Below, in pieces: positions 8,300-17,561 of a stretch of DNA of 64,000 nucleotides. The stretch spans positions 6,229,800 to 6,293,799 of the forward strand of contig NZ_CP037920.1 in the NCBI RefSeq assembly GCF_007748195.1, given 5' to 3'. A model generated the notes under the pieces. It was not told the origin of the DNA. It saw only the letters and a list, made by a program, of their open reading frames with translations, and did no database searches. Numbering within the stretch: position 1 is the first letter of the stretch; the number at the start of each line of letters is the position of its first letter. A program made the position numbers and the translations under genes. Source of the DNA: Gimesia aquarii (GTDB lineage Bacteria > Planctomycetota > Planctomycetia > Planctomycetales > Planctomycetaceae).

Positions 8300-9352
8300 T
8301 TATAGCTTTGATTGCTGCCCACGACTGACTAACAGGAATAGAAAAAACGGGCACCCCATCATAGCCGTCACGATTCCCACCGGCATTTCCGCTGGTGCAA
8401 TGACTGTTCTCGCCAACGTATCTGCAAAGACCATTAAGGCGGCTCCCAGTAGACAACTCCCTGGTATCAATAATCCATGCCGGGGTCCGATAAGGATTCG
8501 CATCATATGTGGGGCCATTAATCCTAAGAACCCGATGACTCCGGAAACAGCCACGCATGCAGCAGTACACAATGTCGCTGCAATTAGAATCACGAAACGA
8601 AACTTTCCGATGGAAAGTCCCAGCGTCAACGCCGTCTCATCACCAAAAGAGAGCAAATCCAAAGGTCGCGATAGTAACCAGAGTACTCCCCCACTGAAAA
8701 AAATGACGGGGCCTGCGATCATGATTTCATTCCAGTGCCGACCGGAAAAACTGCCCAGAAGCCAATTAAATATGGTAGACAACATTTCGTGATTTAAAAA
8801 CATAATCAGGGAAACCAAAGCACCAGTAAAACTGCTTAATGCCATCCCTGCTAATATCAGAGTGAGTAAGTAAGAATTTCGCCCTGCTTTGCTCAAAGCA
8901 GCGATAATAAATACAGCCCCTACGATAACAACCGCTCCAGCAAAAGCAGAAAGAATCAACCAGGGAATTTGCCAGGTTGCAGTCATGGTGATCGTGCTGC
9001 CTGCGATGAAAGTCAGCGCCAGGGTGGCCCCTAAAGCAGCACCGCTCGAAGCACCAATGATAAAGGGATCTGCGAGAGGATTACGAAACACTCCCTGAAA
9101 TGCTGCCCCGGCCACCGCCAAACCTCCCCCGACGCAGGCAGCCAGAATTACACGCGGCATACGAATTTGCCAAAGGATCGTGTTGACATAGGAATCGTCT
9201 GTCGGATTCCATAATGCGTCCCAAATTTCATGTAGGGAAAGTGACACTGCCCCCCAATGCATGCCCAGAAACAATGCGGCAAACAAAAGACCGATGAGCG
9301 GTATCATTCTCCAGGCTAAAAAGGGTTGCCGCGACTGCATGACCGGAAGCAT
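8300..9352 (-). CDS. btuC: ABC importer permease, FecCD/BtuC family
   Basis: A 350-residue type II importer permease with about ten hydrophobic segments. Family patterns include GGGLAVAGAAFQGVFRNPLADP and VSGVIGFLGLMAPHMMR. In BtuC/FecCD the first lies near the substrate path and the second at the coupling helix. It starts 15 bases after the binding-protein stop; both ATG codons at 9352 and 9340 are possible starts. It is expected to form a BtuC2D2 complex with the downstream ATPase. Substrate specificity is inferred from context. Confidence 0.87.
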   Translation of the reverse strand: MLPVMQSRQPFLAWRMIPLIGLLFAALFLGMHWGAVSLSLHEIWDALWNPTDDSYVNTILWQIRMPRVILAACVGGGLAVAGAAFQGVFRNPLADPFIIGASSGAALGATLALTFIAGSTITMTATWQIPWLILSAFAGAVVIVGAVFIIAALSKAGRNSYLLTLILAGMALSSFTGALVSLIMFLNHEMLSTIFNWLLGSFSGRHWNEIMIAGPVIFFSGGVLWLLSRPLDLLSFGDETALTLGLSIGKFRFVILIAATLCTAACVAVSGVIGFLGLMAPHMMRILIGPRHGLLIPGSCLLGAALMVFADTLARTVIAPAEMPVGIVTAMMGCPFFLFLLVSRGQQSKL

Positions 9353-9367
9353 CCACTCTAATTCTAT

Positions 9368-10360
9368 TTATTTCTGAAATGCTTCAGGGTACAACGCCTG
9401 AGCCACCTTCTCTAATCCCTGTACCACACGCGGGCCAGGTCTCGAAATAAAATCTTCCTCAATAAGATAAATCCGTTGATTTTTGACTGCATTCATTTGC
9501 TTCCATCCGGGTTGCTCACTCATTTTTTTTACGATCTCCGTGGCATCTGAGTGGTCTTTTTTCGAGCGTGGTAAAAGAATCACATCCGGATTCCGCTGAA
9601 TCAGAATTTCTTCACTCACTTGAGGGTAAGCAAGATCGACATCATCAAAAATATTCTCACCTCCGGCCAGATCGATAAGCTCACCAATGAAAGACGTTGG
9701 TCCGGCTGTCATGAGGGGCTGATCCCAGACTTGATAGAACACATGCGGACGACCTTCTTTCTGATATGGTTTTATTTTTTCCTGAATGGATGTCGTTTTC
9801 TGCTGAAGCTTCTGGATTAATTTCTCTCCTGCGTCGACGTGCCCTGTAGAACGGGACATTCCGCGTATCGAACGTTCAATCTCAGCCATCGATTGTGATT
9901 CAAATGATAACACAGGGATCTTCAGTTTTGATAGTTGTTCGCGGATGCGCTGATGGTAGTCTCCTCCCAATAAGACCAGATCCGGCTTTAACGCGACCAG
10001 AGTTTCCAGATTTATACTTCCCGGATTCGAAAGGCTTACTTTTTTTAACTTCATTGTTTCTGTGGGATAATCACAATTTGTAGTACAACCTACCATTTGC
10101 TCACCCGCACCAATGGCAAATAGAATTTCGGTATGTGAAGGGAGGAGAGAAATAATCCGTACCGGTTCTTGAGCGATACTCGTTTCTATCCCTTCGGAAT
10201 CCTTCACTGTCACAGGAAACGTTGAGACAATCTGCAGTTCTGTTGATGCAGGTGCGGTTTCATCAACGGCTGAGTTTTGTTGTGCCGTCCGGTAATCGCA
10301 ACTTGCACTCCCTAAGAGTGCCAGCAGAATCAAGATCAGTTTGGAATTGATTTTTTTCAT
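9368..10360 (-). CDS. btuF: Corrinoid-type periplasmic binding lipoprotein (BtuF-like)
   Basis: A 330-residue binding protein. The signal peptide ends in LLGSASC, a good lipobox, so the protein is probably membrane-tethered. The mature part shows two Rossmann-like lobes joined by one long helix, as in BtuF/FepB proteins. Signature stretches are VRIISLLPSHTEILFAIGAG, VGCTTNCDYP and LKPDLVLLGG. The CDYP pattern is common in cobalamin-binding members. It lies downstream of metE (cobalamin-independent methionine synthase), a gene often controlled by B12, which supports a corrinoid substrate over iron-siderophore. The specificity remains an inference. Confidence 0.85.
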   Translation of the reverse strand: MKKINSKLILILLALLGSASCDYRTAQQNSAVDETAPASTELQIVSTFPVTVKDSEGIETSIAQEPVRIISLLPSHTEILFAIGAGEQMVGCTTNCDYPTETMKLKKVSLSNPGSINLETLVALKPDLVLLGGDYHQRIREQLSKLKIPVLSFESQSMAEIERSIRGMSRSTGHVDAGEKLIQKLQQKTTSIQEKIKPYQKEGRPHVFYQVWDQPLMTAGPTSFIGELIDLAGGENIFDDVDLAYPQVSEEILIQRNPDVILLPRSKKDHSDATEIVKKMSEQPGWKQMNAVKNQRIYLIEEDFISRPGPRVVQGLEKVAQALYPEAFQK

Positions 10361-10425
10361 GAATCTATCGGTATTATCTCAATGAGAAAAGAGAAGGTGG
10401 TATCAGCCACTCATTGTAACATCAG

Positions 10426-10455
10426 CCCGGAATGCCTCACAATGAGCATTCCGGG
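10426..10455 (-). other. Perfect 10-bp inverted repeat between metE and btuF
   Basis: CCCGGAATGC and GCATTCCGGG pair perfectly around a 10-base loop, 40 bases after the metE stop. No T-run follows on the minus strand, so it is a poor intrinsic terminator. It could be an mRNA processing or stabilising hairpin that sets the ratio of metE to btuFCD transcripts. Confidence 0.5.
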
Positions 10456-10495
10456 TCTGATGACCGCGACAGGCTTTAAATTCCTAAAAACGATA

Positions 10496-12814
10496 TCAGT
10501 GAGCCGTAGCCACTTTTTCGCGTAGAGATTTGGCAGCTTCCACCATGTTTTTCAATGATGGTTCTACTTCTTCCCACTTGCGAGTCTTTAGCCCACAGTC
10601 TGGATTGACCCAAATTTGCTGAGGCTCCAGAACATCCAACGCTTTTTCAAGCAGATCTTCCATCCATTTGACCGTCGGAACACGTGGTGAATGAATATCG
10701 TATACTCCGGGTCCAATTTCATTGGGATATTTGTATTGCACAAACGCGTCGAGCAATTCCATGTTACTACGTGATGTTTCTATGGAAATCACGTCTGCAT
10801 CCAGGGCAGCAATGGCTTCAATAATATCATTGAATTCAGAGTAACACATATGCGTATGAATCTGTGTCTCGTCCCTGACTCCCGCTGAAGCCAGACGGAA
10901 ACAATCGACGGCCCATTTCAAATAGGCGTCCCAATCTGCACGACGCAACGGTAACCCCTCACGTACAGCCGGCTCATCGATTTGAATGATCCGAATCCCG
11001 CTTGCTTCCAATCCCTGCACCTCATCTCGAATGGCAAGTCCGATTTGTTGACAGGTTTCGCTTCGAGGCTGATCATCTCGTACAAATGACCATTGTAGAA
11101 TTGTTACAGGACCAGTCAGCATTCCTTTCATCAACTTCTTTGTACAAGATTGAGCATATTGCGACCACTTTATGGTCATCGGCCCTTTACGGCGTATATC
11201 ACCAAAGATGATCGGTGGCTTCACACAACGGGAACCATAACTTTGTACCCAGCCATTCTGCGTGGCCAGAAATCCTTCCAACTGCTCCCCGAAATATTCG
11301 ACCATATCATTTCGTTCGGCTTCACCATGCACGAGCACATCAAGCCCTGCCTCTTCCTGGTATTTGATGTCTCTGGCAATACACGTTTTCAGAAACTCTT
11401 CATAATCTGCATCCGAAAGTTCCCCTTTTTTGTAAGCGGCACGTGCCTTACGAATTTCATTTGTCTGAGGAAACGATCCGATTGTGGTGGTAGGAAATAG
11501 TGGAAGTCCCAATGTTTTCACCTGTTTTTTATATCGATCAACATAAGGACTTTGGCGTTTCAGGATTGATTCCGTCACCGAAGCACAACGCTCTTTCACA
11601 TCCTGCCGATGAACTTTGGGAGAAGTACGGCGGGCTTCCATCGCAGCATGGTTCTCAGCCAATGCGTTGGCAACACTCTCATTGCCTTGATTAACACATT
11701 GAGTCAGCACTCCAATTTCCTGCAGCTTTTGCTTGGCGTATGCCAACCATTGTTTGATCTCTACATCCAGATCCGTTTCATTATCGAGATCAACGGGACT
11801 GTGTAATAAAGAACACGAGGGACCAATCAAAGTTCGTTCGGAGCCAATCCGGTTGATCGTTTTTTCAATAAGGGATAATGACTTTTCGAAATCATTTTTC
11901 CAGATGTTGCGACCATCAATCACGCCAACTGAAAGTGATGTTTCTGCAGGCAACTGGTCTAAAACTTCATCTAATTGTTCTGGCGCACGTACCAGATCAA
12001 TGTGGAGTGCAGCAACCGGAAGTGAGACTGCTGTCTTCAGGTTATCTCGCAAATGACCAAAATAAGTGGCGAGAGCAATTTTTAAACCACCAGCTTTTTT
12101 GCACAGACGATCATAAGTCTGCTGATAAGCTTCACGCTGGGCTTCTGTTAGATCGAGTACCAGACAAGGTTCATCAATCTGTACCCACTCTGCACCAGCT
12201 TCTTTCAGTTGCGAAAGCACCTCTTCATAGACGGGTAACAGACGATCCAACAGACTCAAAGGATCAATCTGTTCTTCCCAGGTCTTGCCGAGTAACAGAA
12301 ATGAAACAGGTCCCAGTAATACGGGTCTTGTTTCAATACCCAATGCTTTGGCTTCCAGGTATTCATCCACAGGCTTGGTGGATGATAGCTTGAATTCCTG
12401 ATGCACCTCAAATTCGGGAACAAGATAATGGTAGTTTGTATCAAACCACTTGGTCATTTCTAATGCGGAAACACCTTCAGTTGATGCCGCAACCGATTTT
12501 CCTCCTTTTCCACCACGGGCCATCGCAAAGTAAGTCGAAGAATCGACGGTTTCTCCTGACCATTGATAGCGTTTCGGAACAGCTCCCACCATCGCCGACG
12601 TATCAAGCACCTGATCGTACATCGAAAAATCATTCGATGGAATATGTTCAATGCCTGCGGCCTGCTGTAGTTTCCAGTTTGCAGCCCGCAGTTCGCGACA
12701 AACTTCTAGTAACTTTGCGCCTTCAATTTTACCAGACCAGAATTTTTCAATAGCCCGCTTTAACTCGCGCTGGGCTCCAATACGGGGAAATCCAAGATTT
12801 GTTGCAATAGCCAT
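10496..12814 (-). CDS. metE: Cobalamin-independent methionine synthase
   Basis: Cytosolic MetE, 772 residues (normal length), which transfers the methyl group of 5-methyltetrahydropteroyltri-glutamate to homocysteine without B12. The N-terminal half starts MAIATNLGFPRIGAQRELK. The C-terminal barrel carries the zinc-site patterns HTHMCYSEFNDI and VNPDCGLKTR. LPLFPTTTIGSFPQT marks the start of the catalytic half, and HGEAERNDMVEYFGE follows. A strong AAGGAG site precedes the ATG. The adjacent corrinoid importer genes and long structured leader suggest control by B12 status. No MetH gene is visible in this window. Confidence 0.97.
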   Translation of the reverse strand: MAIATNLGFPRIGAQRELKRAIEKFWSGKIEGAKLLEVCRELRAANWKLQQAAGIEHIPSNDFSMYDQVLDTSAMVGAVPKRYQWSGETVDSSTYFAMARGGKGGKSVAASTEGVSALEMTKWFDTNYHYLVPEFEVHQEFKLSSTKPVDEYLEAKALGIETRPVLLGPVSFLLLGKTWEEQIDPLSLLDRLLPVYEEVLSQLKEAGAEWVQIDEPCLVLDLTEAQREAYQQTYDRLCKKAGGLKIALATYFGHLRDNLKTAVSLPVAALHIDLVRAPEQLDEVLDQLPAETSLSVGVIDGRNIWKNDFEKSLSLIEKTINRIGSERTLIGPSCSLLHSPVDLDNETDLDVEIKQWLAYAKQKLQEIGVLTQCVNQGNESVANALAENHAAMEARRTSPKVHRQDVKERCASVTESILKRQSPYVDRYKKQVKTLGLPLFPTTTIGSFPQTNEIRKARAAYKKGELSDADYEEFLKTCIARDIKYQEEAGLDVLVHGEAERNDMVEYFGEQLEGFLATQNGWVQSYGSRCVKPPIIFGDIRRKGPMTIKWSQYAQSCTKKLMKGMLTGPVTILQWSFVRDDQPRSETCQQIGLAIRDEVQGLEASGIRIIQIDEPAVREGLPLRRADWDAYLKWAVDCFRLASAGVRDETQIHTHMCYSEFNDIIEAIAALDADVISIETSRSNMELLDAFVQYKYPNEIGPGVYDIHSPRVPTVKWMEDLLEKALDVLEPQQIWVNPDCGLKTRKWEEVEPSLKNMVEAAKSLREKVATAH

Positions 12815-12906
12815 GCGTTGGCTCCTTTATTTTTGATTGATGATTTCTTGAAACGAAGTTACCGATACAGTTCACTTTGGAATTCGCGCACCGGTAGCGT
12901 GAACGA

Positions 12907-12971
12907 GTCTGTGATTTTTTTGCAACGAGCTTAGCGCACGACGCGCAGAGACGATCGCTGTTTTCACAGAC
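12907..12971 (-). repeat. Nested inverted repeat in the metE leader
   Basis: GTCTGTGA (12907-12914) and TCACAGAC (12964-12971) enclose a smaller GCGC/GCGC pair (12934-12937 and 12943-12946) and an A/T homopolymer. The segment is richer in GC and more palindromic than its surroundings. It lies between the candidate riboswitch and the metE start. It may be an expression platform or a copy of a dispersed palindromic element; the two cannot be separated from one copy. Confidence 0.4.
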
Positions 12972-13194
12972 CGTGATAAAAAACATAAAGAGACTCTGAC
13001 CAAAGCAGATAAACTATGGCAGAGTATTGCACCACCTTTTAGACAATACCCGGTTCAAATTGGTTACCAGGTTCTTATCCGTAACGCGCAGGTACAGACA
13101 TGGTTTAGCAACTCCTAGAAGACATACTTCTCAAAACCAGGCTCGATTGACACTACAATCAAAGGGATTTGAGACAGATTATCTCAAGAGCACT

Positions 13195-13406
13195 ATGCGC
13201 GCAAAGGAGGTGTCGTTTTAGACCGAGCAATGGTCAGACTCTGACTCGTCTGCGTCTCCAACCCGTCTATATTCGGGTGAGACATACAGTCGATCGCACC
13301 AATGAATGCGCTGCATGTAAAGAATCATACCTGTTTTCCTGTGAAAACGAAAAGGCGAGTAGAAGCGGGCTTACCGGCAAGGCACCCCAGCAGCTTCAAG
13401 TGGGGT
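13195..13406 (-). promoter_or_regulatory. Structured 5' leader of metE; candidate cobalamin riboswitch
   Basis: Downstream of a promoter-like sequence the minus strand shows three hairpins. First is CACCCCA/TGGGGTG (13382-13406). Second is GTCTC-ACCCG paired with CGGGT-GAGAC (about 13256-13285). Third is a stem around AGAC-GAG and CTC-GGTCT (about 13219-13250). Between them are pieces resembling cobalamin riboswitch landmarks: CAGGAAAACAGGTATGATTC (compare GGGAA and GGTG-x2-A-x2-CC), CGACTGTAT (compare CGCxACTGT) and GAGTCAGAG (compare the B12 box AGTCAGgAGACC). The match is incomplete, especially in the B12 box, which here is self-complementary. Gene context (metE plus btuFCD) fits B12 control. 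It lies nearly 400 bases upstream of the metE start, which is long. Confidence 0.35.
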
Positions 13407-13407
13407 G

Positions 13408-13436
13408 AGGTTAACAAGGACGCTGTATTACGTCAA
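13408..13436 (-). promoter_or_regulatory. Sigma70-type promoter for the metE leader
   Basis: On the minus strand TTGACG (13436-13431) and TAACCT (13413-13408) are separated by 17 bases, a good -35/-10 pair. It sits just beyond the nrdAB terminator and just before the first leader hairpin, exactly where a metE promoter is expected. Confidence 0.55.
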
Positions 13437-13474
13437 CCTGAGCATTCAATAATTTATTTGATCTTTCTACAAAC

Positions 13475-13545
13475 AAAAAAGGGACCACCCGGAGTAGCCC
13501 CTTCTCTCGTCATCATGGGCTCACCGTCCCAGTGAGCCCATGATG
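13475..13545 (-). terminator. Tandem hairpin terminator of nrdAB
   Basis: Starting 15 bases after the nrdB stop, a perfect 14-bp stem (13511-13524 with 13532-13545, seven-base loop) is followed by a second GC-rich stem (13481-13488 with 13494-13501). On the minus strand the second stem runs directly into TTTTTTG. The second element is a standard intrinsic terminator; the first may protect the mRNA 3' end. Confidence 0.8.
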
Positions 13546-13560
13546 CTTATAACTGCTGAA

Positions 13561-14643
13561 TCAGTCCCAGCTTAAAGAACCAGAACTTTGATATTCCGTT
13601 ACTCTGGTTTCAAAGAAGTTCTTCTCTTTAGAAAGGTCCATTGTTTCGCTCATCCAGGGGAAAGGATTCGAAGAACCGTACTGGGGAGGGAGGCCAATAC
13701 GCTCCAATCGACGGTCAGCAATGTGCTGCACGTATTCACGGAACAGATCGCCGTTCAACCCGAGAATTCCGGTTGGCAGGCAATCCTTGGCGTATTCAAT
13801 TTCCAACTCAGCAGCATACTTGATGCGGTCAATAATGGTTTGCTGGAATTCAGGAGTCCAGACTTCAGGGTTTTCCTGTTTAATCCCGTTGATCAGATCG
13901 ATGCCGAAGTTCAAGTGAATCGTTTCATCCCGAAGGATATATTGAAACTGTTCGCCAATGCCGGTCATCATATTGCGGCGATGGAATGAAAGGACCATCA
14001 CAAAACCGGTATAAAAGAAGAGTCCTTCCATGACCAGATAATAACCGATCAGATTCTTCAAAAAGGCCTGTGTCCCTTCAAAAGAATCAGTCGTAAATTC
14101 GGGATCGAGAATTTCAGAAGTCAATTCCATTTCCAACTGATCTTTTTTGGCGATCGCGGGAACTTCATGATACATGTTGAAGACTTCAGACTCATTGAGT
14201 CCAAGGCTCTCTACAACATACAGAAACGTATGAGAGTGCACGGCTTCTTCAAAAGCCTGACGTAGTAAGTATTGGCGACATTCGGCATTAGTTACATGCT
14301 TAAAGATAGCCAGCACGATATTGTTTGCTACCAGGCTCTCAGCTGTCGCAAAGAAACCTAAGTTTCGCATGATGACGAACCGCTCACCCTCACTGAGTTT
14401 ATTGGAACGCCACATCTCAATGTCTTTGGTCATTCCGACCTCGGTCGGCATCCAGTGATTGGCACAACCATTGAGATAATGTTCCCAGGCCCAATGATAC
14501 TTTAAAGGCATCAATTGATTGACGTCGACCTGAGAGCAATTAATCAGTCGTTTATTATCTGCTTTGAAACGGCCCTGCGGAGTATCGCCTACGGGAGGAA
14601 CCGATGTTGAAGAAGCTGTATTTGCATTGAGAATTGTCATCAT
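13561..14643 (-). CDS. nrdB: Ribonucleotide reductase small subunit, class Ic-like (Phe replaces radical Tyr)
   Basis: The 360-residue R2 subunit of aerobic ribonucleotide reductase. Metal ligands align well: E102 (in [12 protein letters not shown]) is at the place of E. coli D84, and E133 and H136 (in EEAVHSHTF) at E115 and H118. The residue at the place of the radical Tyr122 is F140. Glu as first ligand plus Phe at the radical site is the class Ic pattern known from Chlamydia trachomatis, which uses a Mn/Fe cofactor instead of a tyrosyl radical. The gene follows nrdA after 68 bases. The start is one of two adjacent ATG codons behind an AGAGG site. Confidence 0.93.
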   Translation of the reverse strand: MMTILNANTASSTSVPPVGDTPQGRFKADNKRLINCSQVDVNQLMPLKYHWAWEHYLNGCANHWMPTEVGMTKDIEMWRSNKLSEGERFVIMRNLGFFATAESLVANNIVLAIFKHVTNAECRQYLLRQAFEEAVHSHTFLYVVESLGLNESEVFNMYHEVPAIAKKDQLEMELTSEILDPEFTTDSFEGTQAFLKNLIGYYLVMEGLFFYTGFVMVLSFHRRNMMTGIGEQFQYILRDETIHLNFGIDLINGIKQENPEVWTPEFQQTIIDRIKYAAELEIEYAKDCLPTGILGLNGDLFREYVQHIADRRLERIGLPPQYGSSNPFPWMSETMDLSKEKNFFETRVTEYQSSGSLSWD

Positions 14644-14711
14644 AACACCTCTTTAAAATCCATTATTAAATTTAAAGTGAGCACAATTGAATTGAGGATC
14701 AAAATTTACGA

Positions 14712-17561
14712 TTACTGACACGCTTCGCAATCGCCATCAAGATTACAGGATTCACCAGGAGTCACCAGCGTTGCTGCCGCTTCTCGATCAACCTGAATAT
14801 CGCCTGATGCACTTGTGCTTTTCATCCAGCGAGGCTGAATTCCAAACTTATTAACATCCACAGTTGATTTCTCAACTTGAGTGGCTGCCAGCGTTCGCAG
14901 ATAGTAGGTTGTCTTCAACCCACGTTCCCAAGCCAGCATATACATTTCATTTAGCTTTTTGCCGGAGGGTTCTGCTAAATACAAATTCAGTGACTGTCCC
15001 ATATCAATCCATTTCTGGCGATGGGCGGCACACTCAATGACCCACTTAGGATCGACTTCAAATGCCGTCAGATAACGGGCCTTCAGATCATCGGGAATAC
15101 GATCAATTTCTGAAACTGAGCCATCATAATACTTGAGTGCTTCCAACATGTCTGGGTCCCAGAGTCCACGCTCTTTTAAATCATCAACCAGTTGACGATT
15201 AACCTGAGTAAACTCTCCAGACAAGTTGCTCTTCACATACAAATGTTTGTAGGAAGGTTCGATCGATTGAGAAACACCAATGATCGTTGAGATGGTGGCT
15301 GTGGGAGCAATTGCCATCACGTTACTGTTACGCATCCCCTTTTGAGCAATGGCATCCCGGACAACCTGCCAGTCCAGGCGAGTCTGTCGGTCCACTTCAA
15401 TTGGATATCCTCGTTCTTTTTCATGTAGATCGAGCGTATCAATCGGCAGCAGGCCACGATCCCATTTAGAACCAGCATAAGACCCATAGCTACCACGTTC
15501 TCCCGCCAATTCGGAAGAAGCCAGAATTGCAAAGTAAGAAATCGCTTCCATACTAGCATCAGCAAACTCAACAGCCTGCATGCTGGCATAACTAATTCCC
15601 TGCGCGAGAAGAGCATCCTGGAAGCCCATCACTCCCAGCCCAACTGGACGATGGCTGGTATTAGAATTCCGTGCTTCCGGAGTCGGATAGTAATTGATAT
15701 CAATCACATTATCGAGCATCCGCATCGCAGTACGAACGGTCTCTTCCAACATTCCCAGATCAAGCTGACCATCCACAATATGCAACTTCAGGTTTACCGA
15801 ACCCAGGTTACAGACCGCGGTTTCATCCCGTGATGTATTCAACAGAATCTCAGTACACAGGTTACTGCTGTGAACAACCCCCACATGATCCTGAGGCGAA
15901 CGCAGGTTAGAAGGATCTTTCCAGGTAATCCAGGGATGACCTGTTTCGAACAGACGGGTCAGCATCTTACGCCACAGTTCCACAGCCGAAACGCGACGGA
16001 AGAAATCGATTTCACCGGTCTCTGTCATTTTTTCATATTCGACATAACGCTCTTCGAACGCATGACCATAAAGATCATGCAGATCAGGCACACTGTCAGG
16101 GCTAAATAAAGTCCAATCGCCATCTTCACGTACACGACGCATAAACAGGTCGGGAATCCAGTTAGCAGTATGCATGTCATGGGTACGTCGTCGATCATCA
16201 CCTGTATTCTTACGCAGGTCGAGAAACTCTTCGACATCCATGTGCCATGTTTCCAGATAGGAACAAACAGCGCCTTTGCGTTTGCCTCCCTGGTTAACAG
16301 CAACAGCTGTATCGTTGACGACCTTCAGGAATGGAATCACTCCCTGACTTTGCCCATTCGTACCATTAATGTGCGAATTTGTTGCCCGGATTTGAGTCCA
16401 GTCATTACCCAGACCGCCGGCCCACTTAGACAGCTTGGCATTGTCGGCGACACATTTGAAAATATGATCCAGGTCATCATTGACTGTTGAGAGATAACAG
16501 GAACTCAACTGGGGGTGCAACGTAGCAGAGTTAAACAGTGTCGGCGTTGCCGATGTGAATCGGAACGTGGAGAGAATGTTATAAAATTCAATTGCACGTC
16601 CAGTCGCATCTTCTGACTCCTGAATAGCCAGTCCCATCGAAACACGCATCCAGAAATATTGAGGGGTTTCAATACGTCGCCCATCAATGTGCAACAAATA
16701 ACGATCAAAAATCGCCTGTAGCCCCAGGTATTGAAACAGGTGATCCCGTTCTGGTTTCAGAGCAGCAGCAATTCGTTTCAAGTCAAATTTATTTAGATCG
16801 GGAGTGAGTCGCTTCGCTTCAATTCCATCATTGAGGAACTGCTCGAAACGATTTATGTATAATTGATTTAATTCATTGACATCAGCGGGCGCATTTCCCA
16901 AAGCGTCGTTGTAAATAATCTTCAGCATCAAACGTGAGGCTACGGTATCGTAGGCAGGATCACACTCAATACGGGTTCGAGCGGCCAGAATCATGGCACG
17001 ATACAACTCTTCGACAGAAATACCATCGAAAATAGAACGCATGACCTCTTCCAGCAGTTCTTCAGCCGAACAGGCTTCTGTTAATCCGCGGCAGGCTTCT
17101 GAAAGACGAGCCAGGATACGTGCTTCATCAAAGGGTGCTTTAGTCCCATCTTGAAGAACTACATGAAACCGGGGAGTTGCTGACTTGATTGTTTCTGATT
17201 CTTCTGCCAAATCAGAGGAAGCCCGCAGAGCACGCAACTTGGCGCGTTCTGCACGGTAAACGATGTAACGACGGGCAATTCGATAGTGCCCCTGTCGCAT
17301 GAGTGTCATCTCGACAACATCTTGAATTTTTTCGACTTCAATACCAGATTCACTACTGGCTGCTGATGCTATTTCATTGGCAACCGACTCAACCATTTCC
17401 GGAATCTCCATCCGGATTTCATCATCAAGTGGCTGATTTTCTGCAAGATTCAGTTCCGCGCGGAACGCGTTGGAAATTGCCCGACCGATCAGTGAAGCAT
17501 CAAATGAGGCTGTTCTACCTCCACGCTTCGTGACGATCCATTCTGTTTGCGCTCGAATCAT
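14712..17561 (-). CDS. nrdA: Ribonucleotide reductase large subunit with two ATP-cone domains
   Basis: The 949-residue catalytic R1 subunit that reduces ribonucleoside diphosphates. Two ATP-cone regulatory domains are recognisable at the N-terminus (about 8-105, starting WIVTKRGGR, and 130-220, starting [17 protein letters not shown]), so allosteric activity control is likely. The catalytic barrel contains [13 protein letters not shown] with the first active-site Cys, and the N-x-C-x-E motif in SSNLCTEI. The C-terminal tail [11 protein letters not shown] supplies the cysteines that re-reduce the active site. A strong AAGGAGG site precedes the ATG. It forms an operon with nrdB. Confidence 0.96.
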   Translation of the reverse strand: MIRAQTEWIVTKRGGRTASFDASLIGRAISNAFRAELNLAENQPLDDEIRMEIPEMVESVANEIASAASSESGIEVEKIQDVVEMTLMRQGHYRIARRYIVYRAERAKLRALRASSDLAEESETIKSATPRFHVVLQDGTKAPFDEARILARLSEACRGLTEACSAEELLEEVMRSIFDGISVEELYRAMILAARTRIECDPAYDTVASRLMLKIIYNDALGNAPADVNELNQLYINRFEQFLNDGIEAKRLTPDLNKFDLKRIAAALKPERDHLFQYLGLQAIFDRYLLHIDGRRIETPQYFWMRVSMGLAIQESEDATGRAIEFYNILSTFRFTSATPTLFNSATLHPQLSSCYLSTVNDDLDHIFKCVADNAKLSKWAGGLGNDWTQIRATNSHINGTNGQSQGVIPFLKVVNDTAVAVNQGGKRKGAVCSYLETWHMDVEEFLDLRKNTGDDRRRTHDMHTANWIPDLFMRRVREDGDWTLFSPDSVPDLHDLYGHAFEERYVEYEKMTETGEIDFFRRVSAVELWRKMLTRLFETGHPWITWKDPSNLRSPQDHVGVVHSSNLCTEILLNTSRDETAVCNLGSVNLKLHIVDGQLDLGMLEETVRTAMRMLDNVIDINYYPTPEARNSNTSHRPVGLGVMGFQDALLAQGISYASMQAVEFADASMEAISYFAILASSELAGERGSYGSYAGSKWDRGLLPIDTLDLHEKERGYPIEVDRQTRLDWQVVRDAIAQKGMRNSNVMAIAPTATISTIIGVSQSIEPSYKHLYVKSNLSGEFTQVNRQLVDDLKERGLWDPDMLEALKYYDGSVSEIDRIPDDLKARYLTAFEVDPKWVIECAAHRQKWIDMGQSLNLYLAEPSGKKLNEMYMLAWERGLKTTYYLRTLAATQVEKSTVDVNKFGIQPRWMKSTSASGDIQVDREAAATLVTPGESCNLDGDCEACQ

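Noticed and set aside
8286-8792. Plus-strand 168-codon frame opposite btuC
   Set aside because: It is an antisense shadow of a clear permease gene.
12747-12986. Minus-strand 79-codon frame in the metE leader, overlapping the metE start
   Set aside because: It runs out of frame into metE, has no ribosome-binding site and lies on a palindromic segment. A leader peptide is possible but unsupported.
13195-13440. SAM or SAH riboswitch upstream of metE
   Set aside because: I do not see the conserved SAM-I, SAM-II or SAH core sequences. Cobalamin is the better, still tentative, option.
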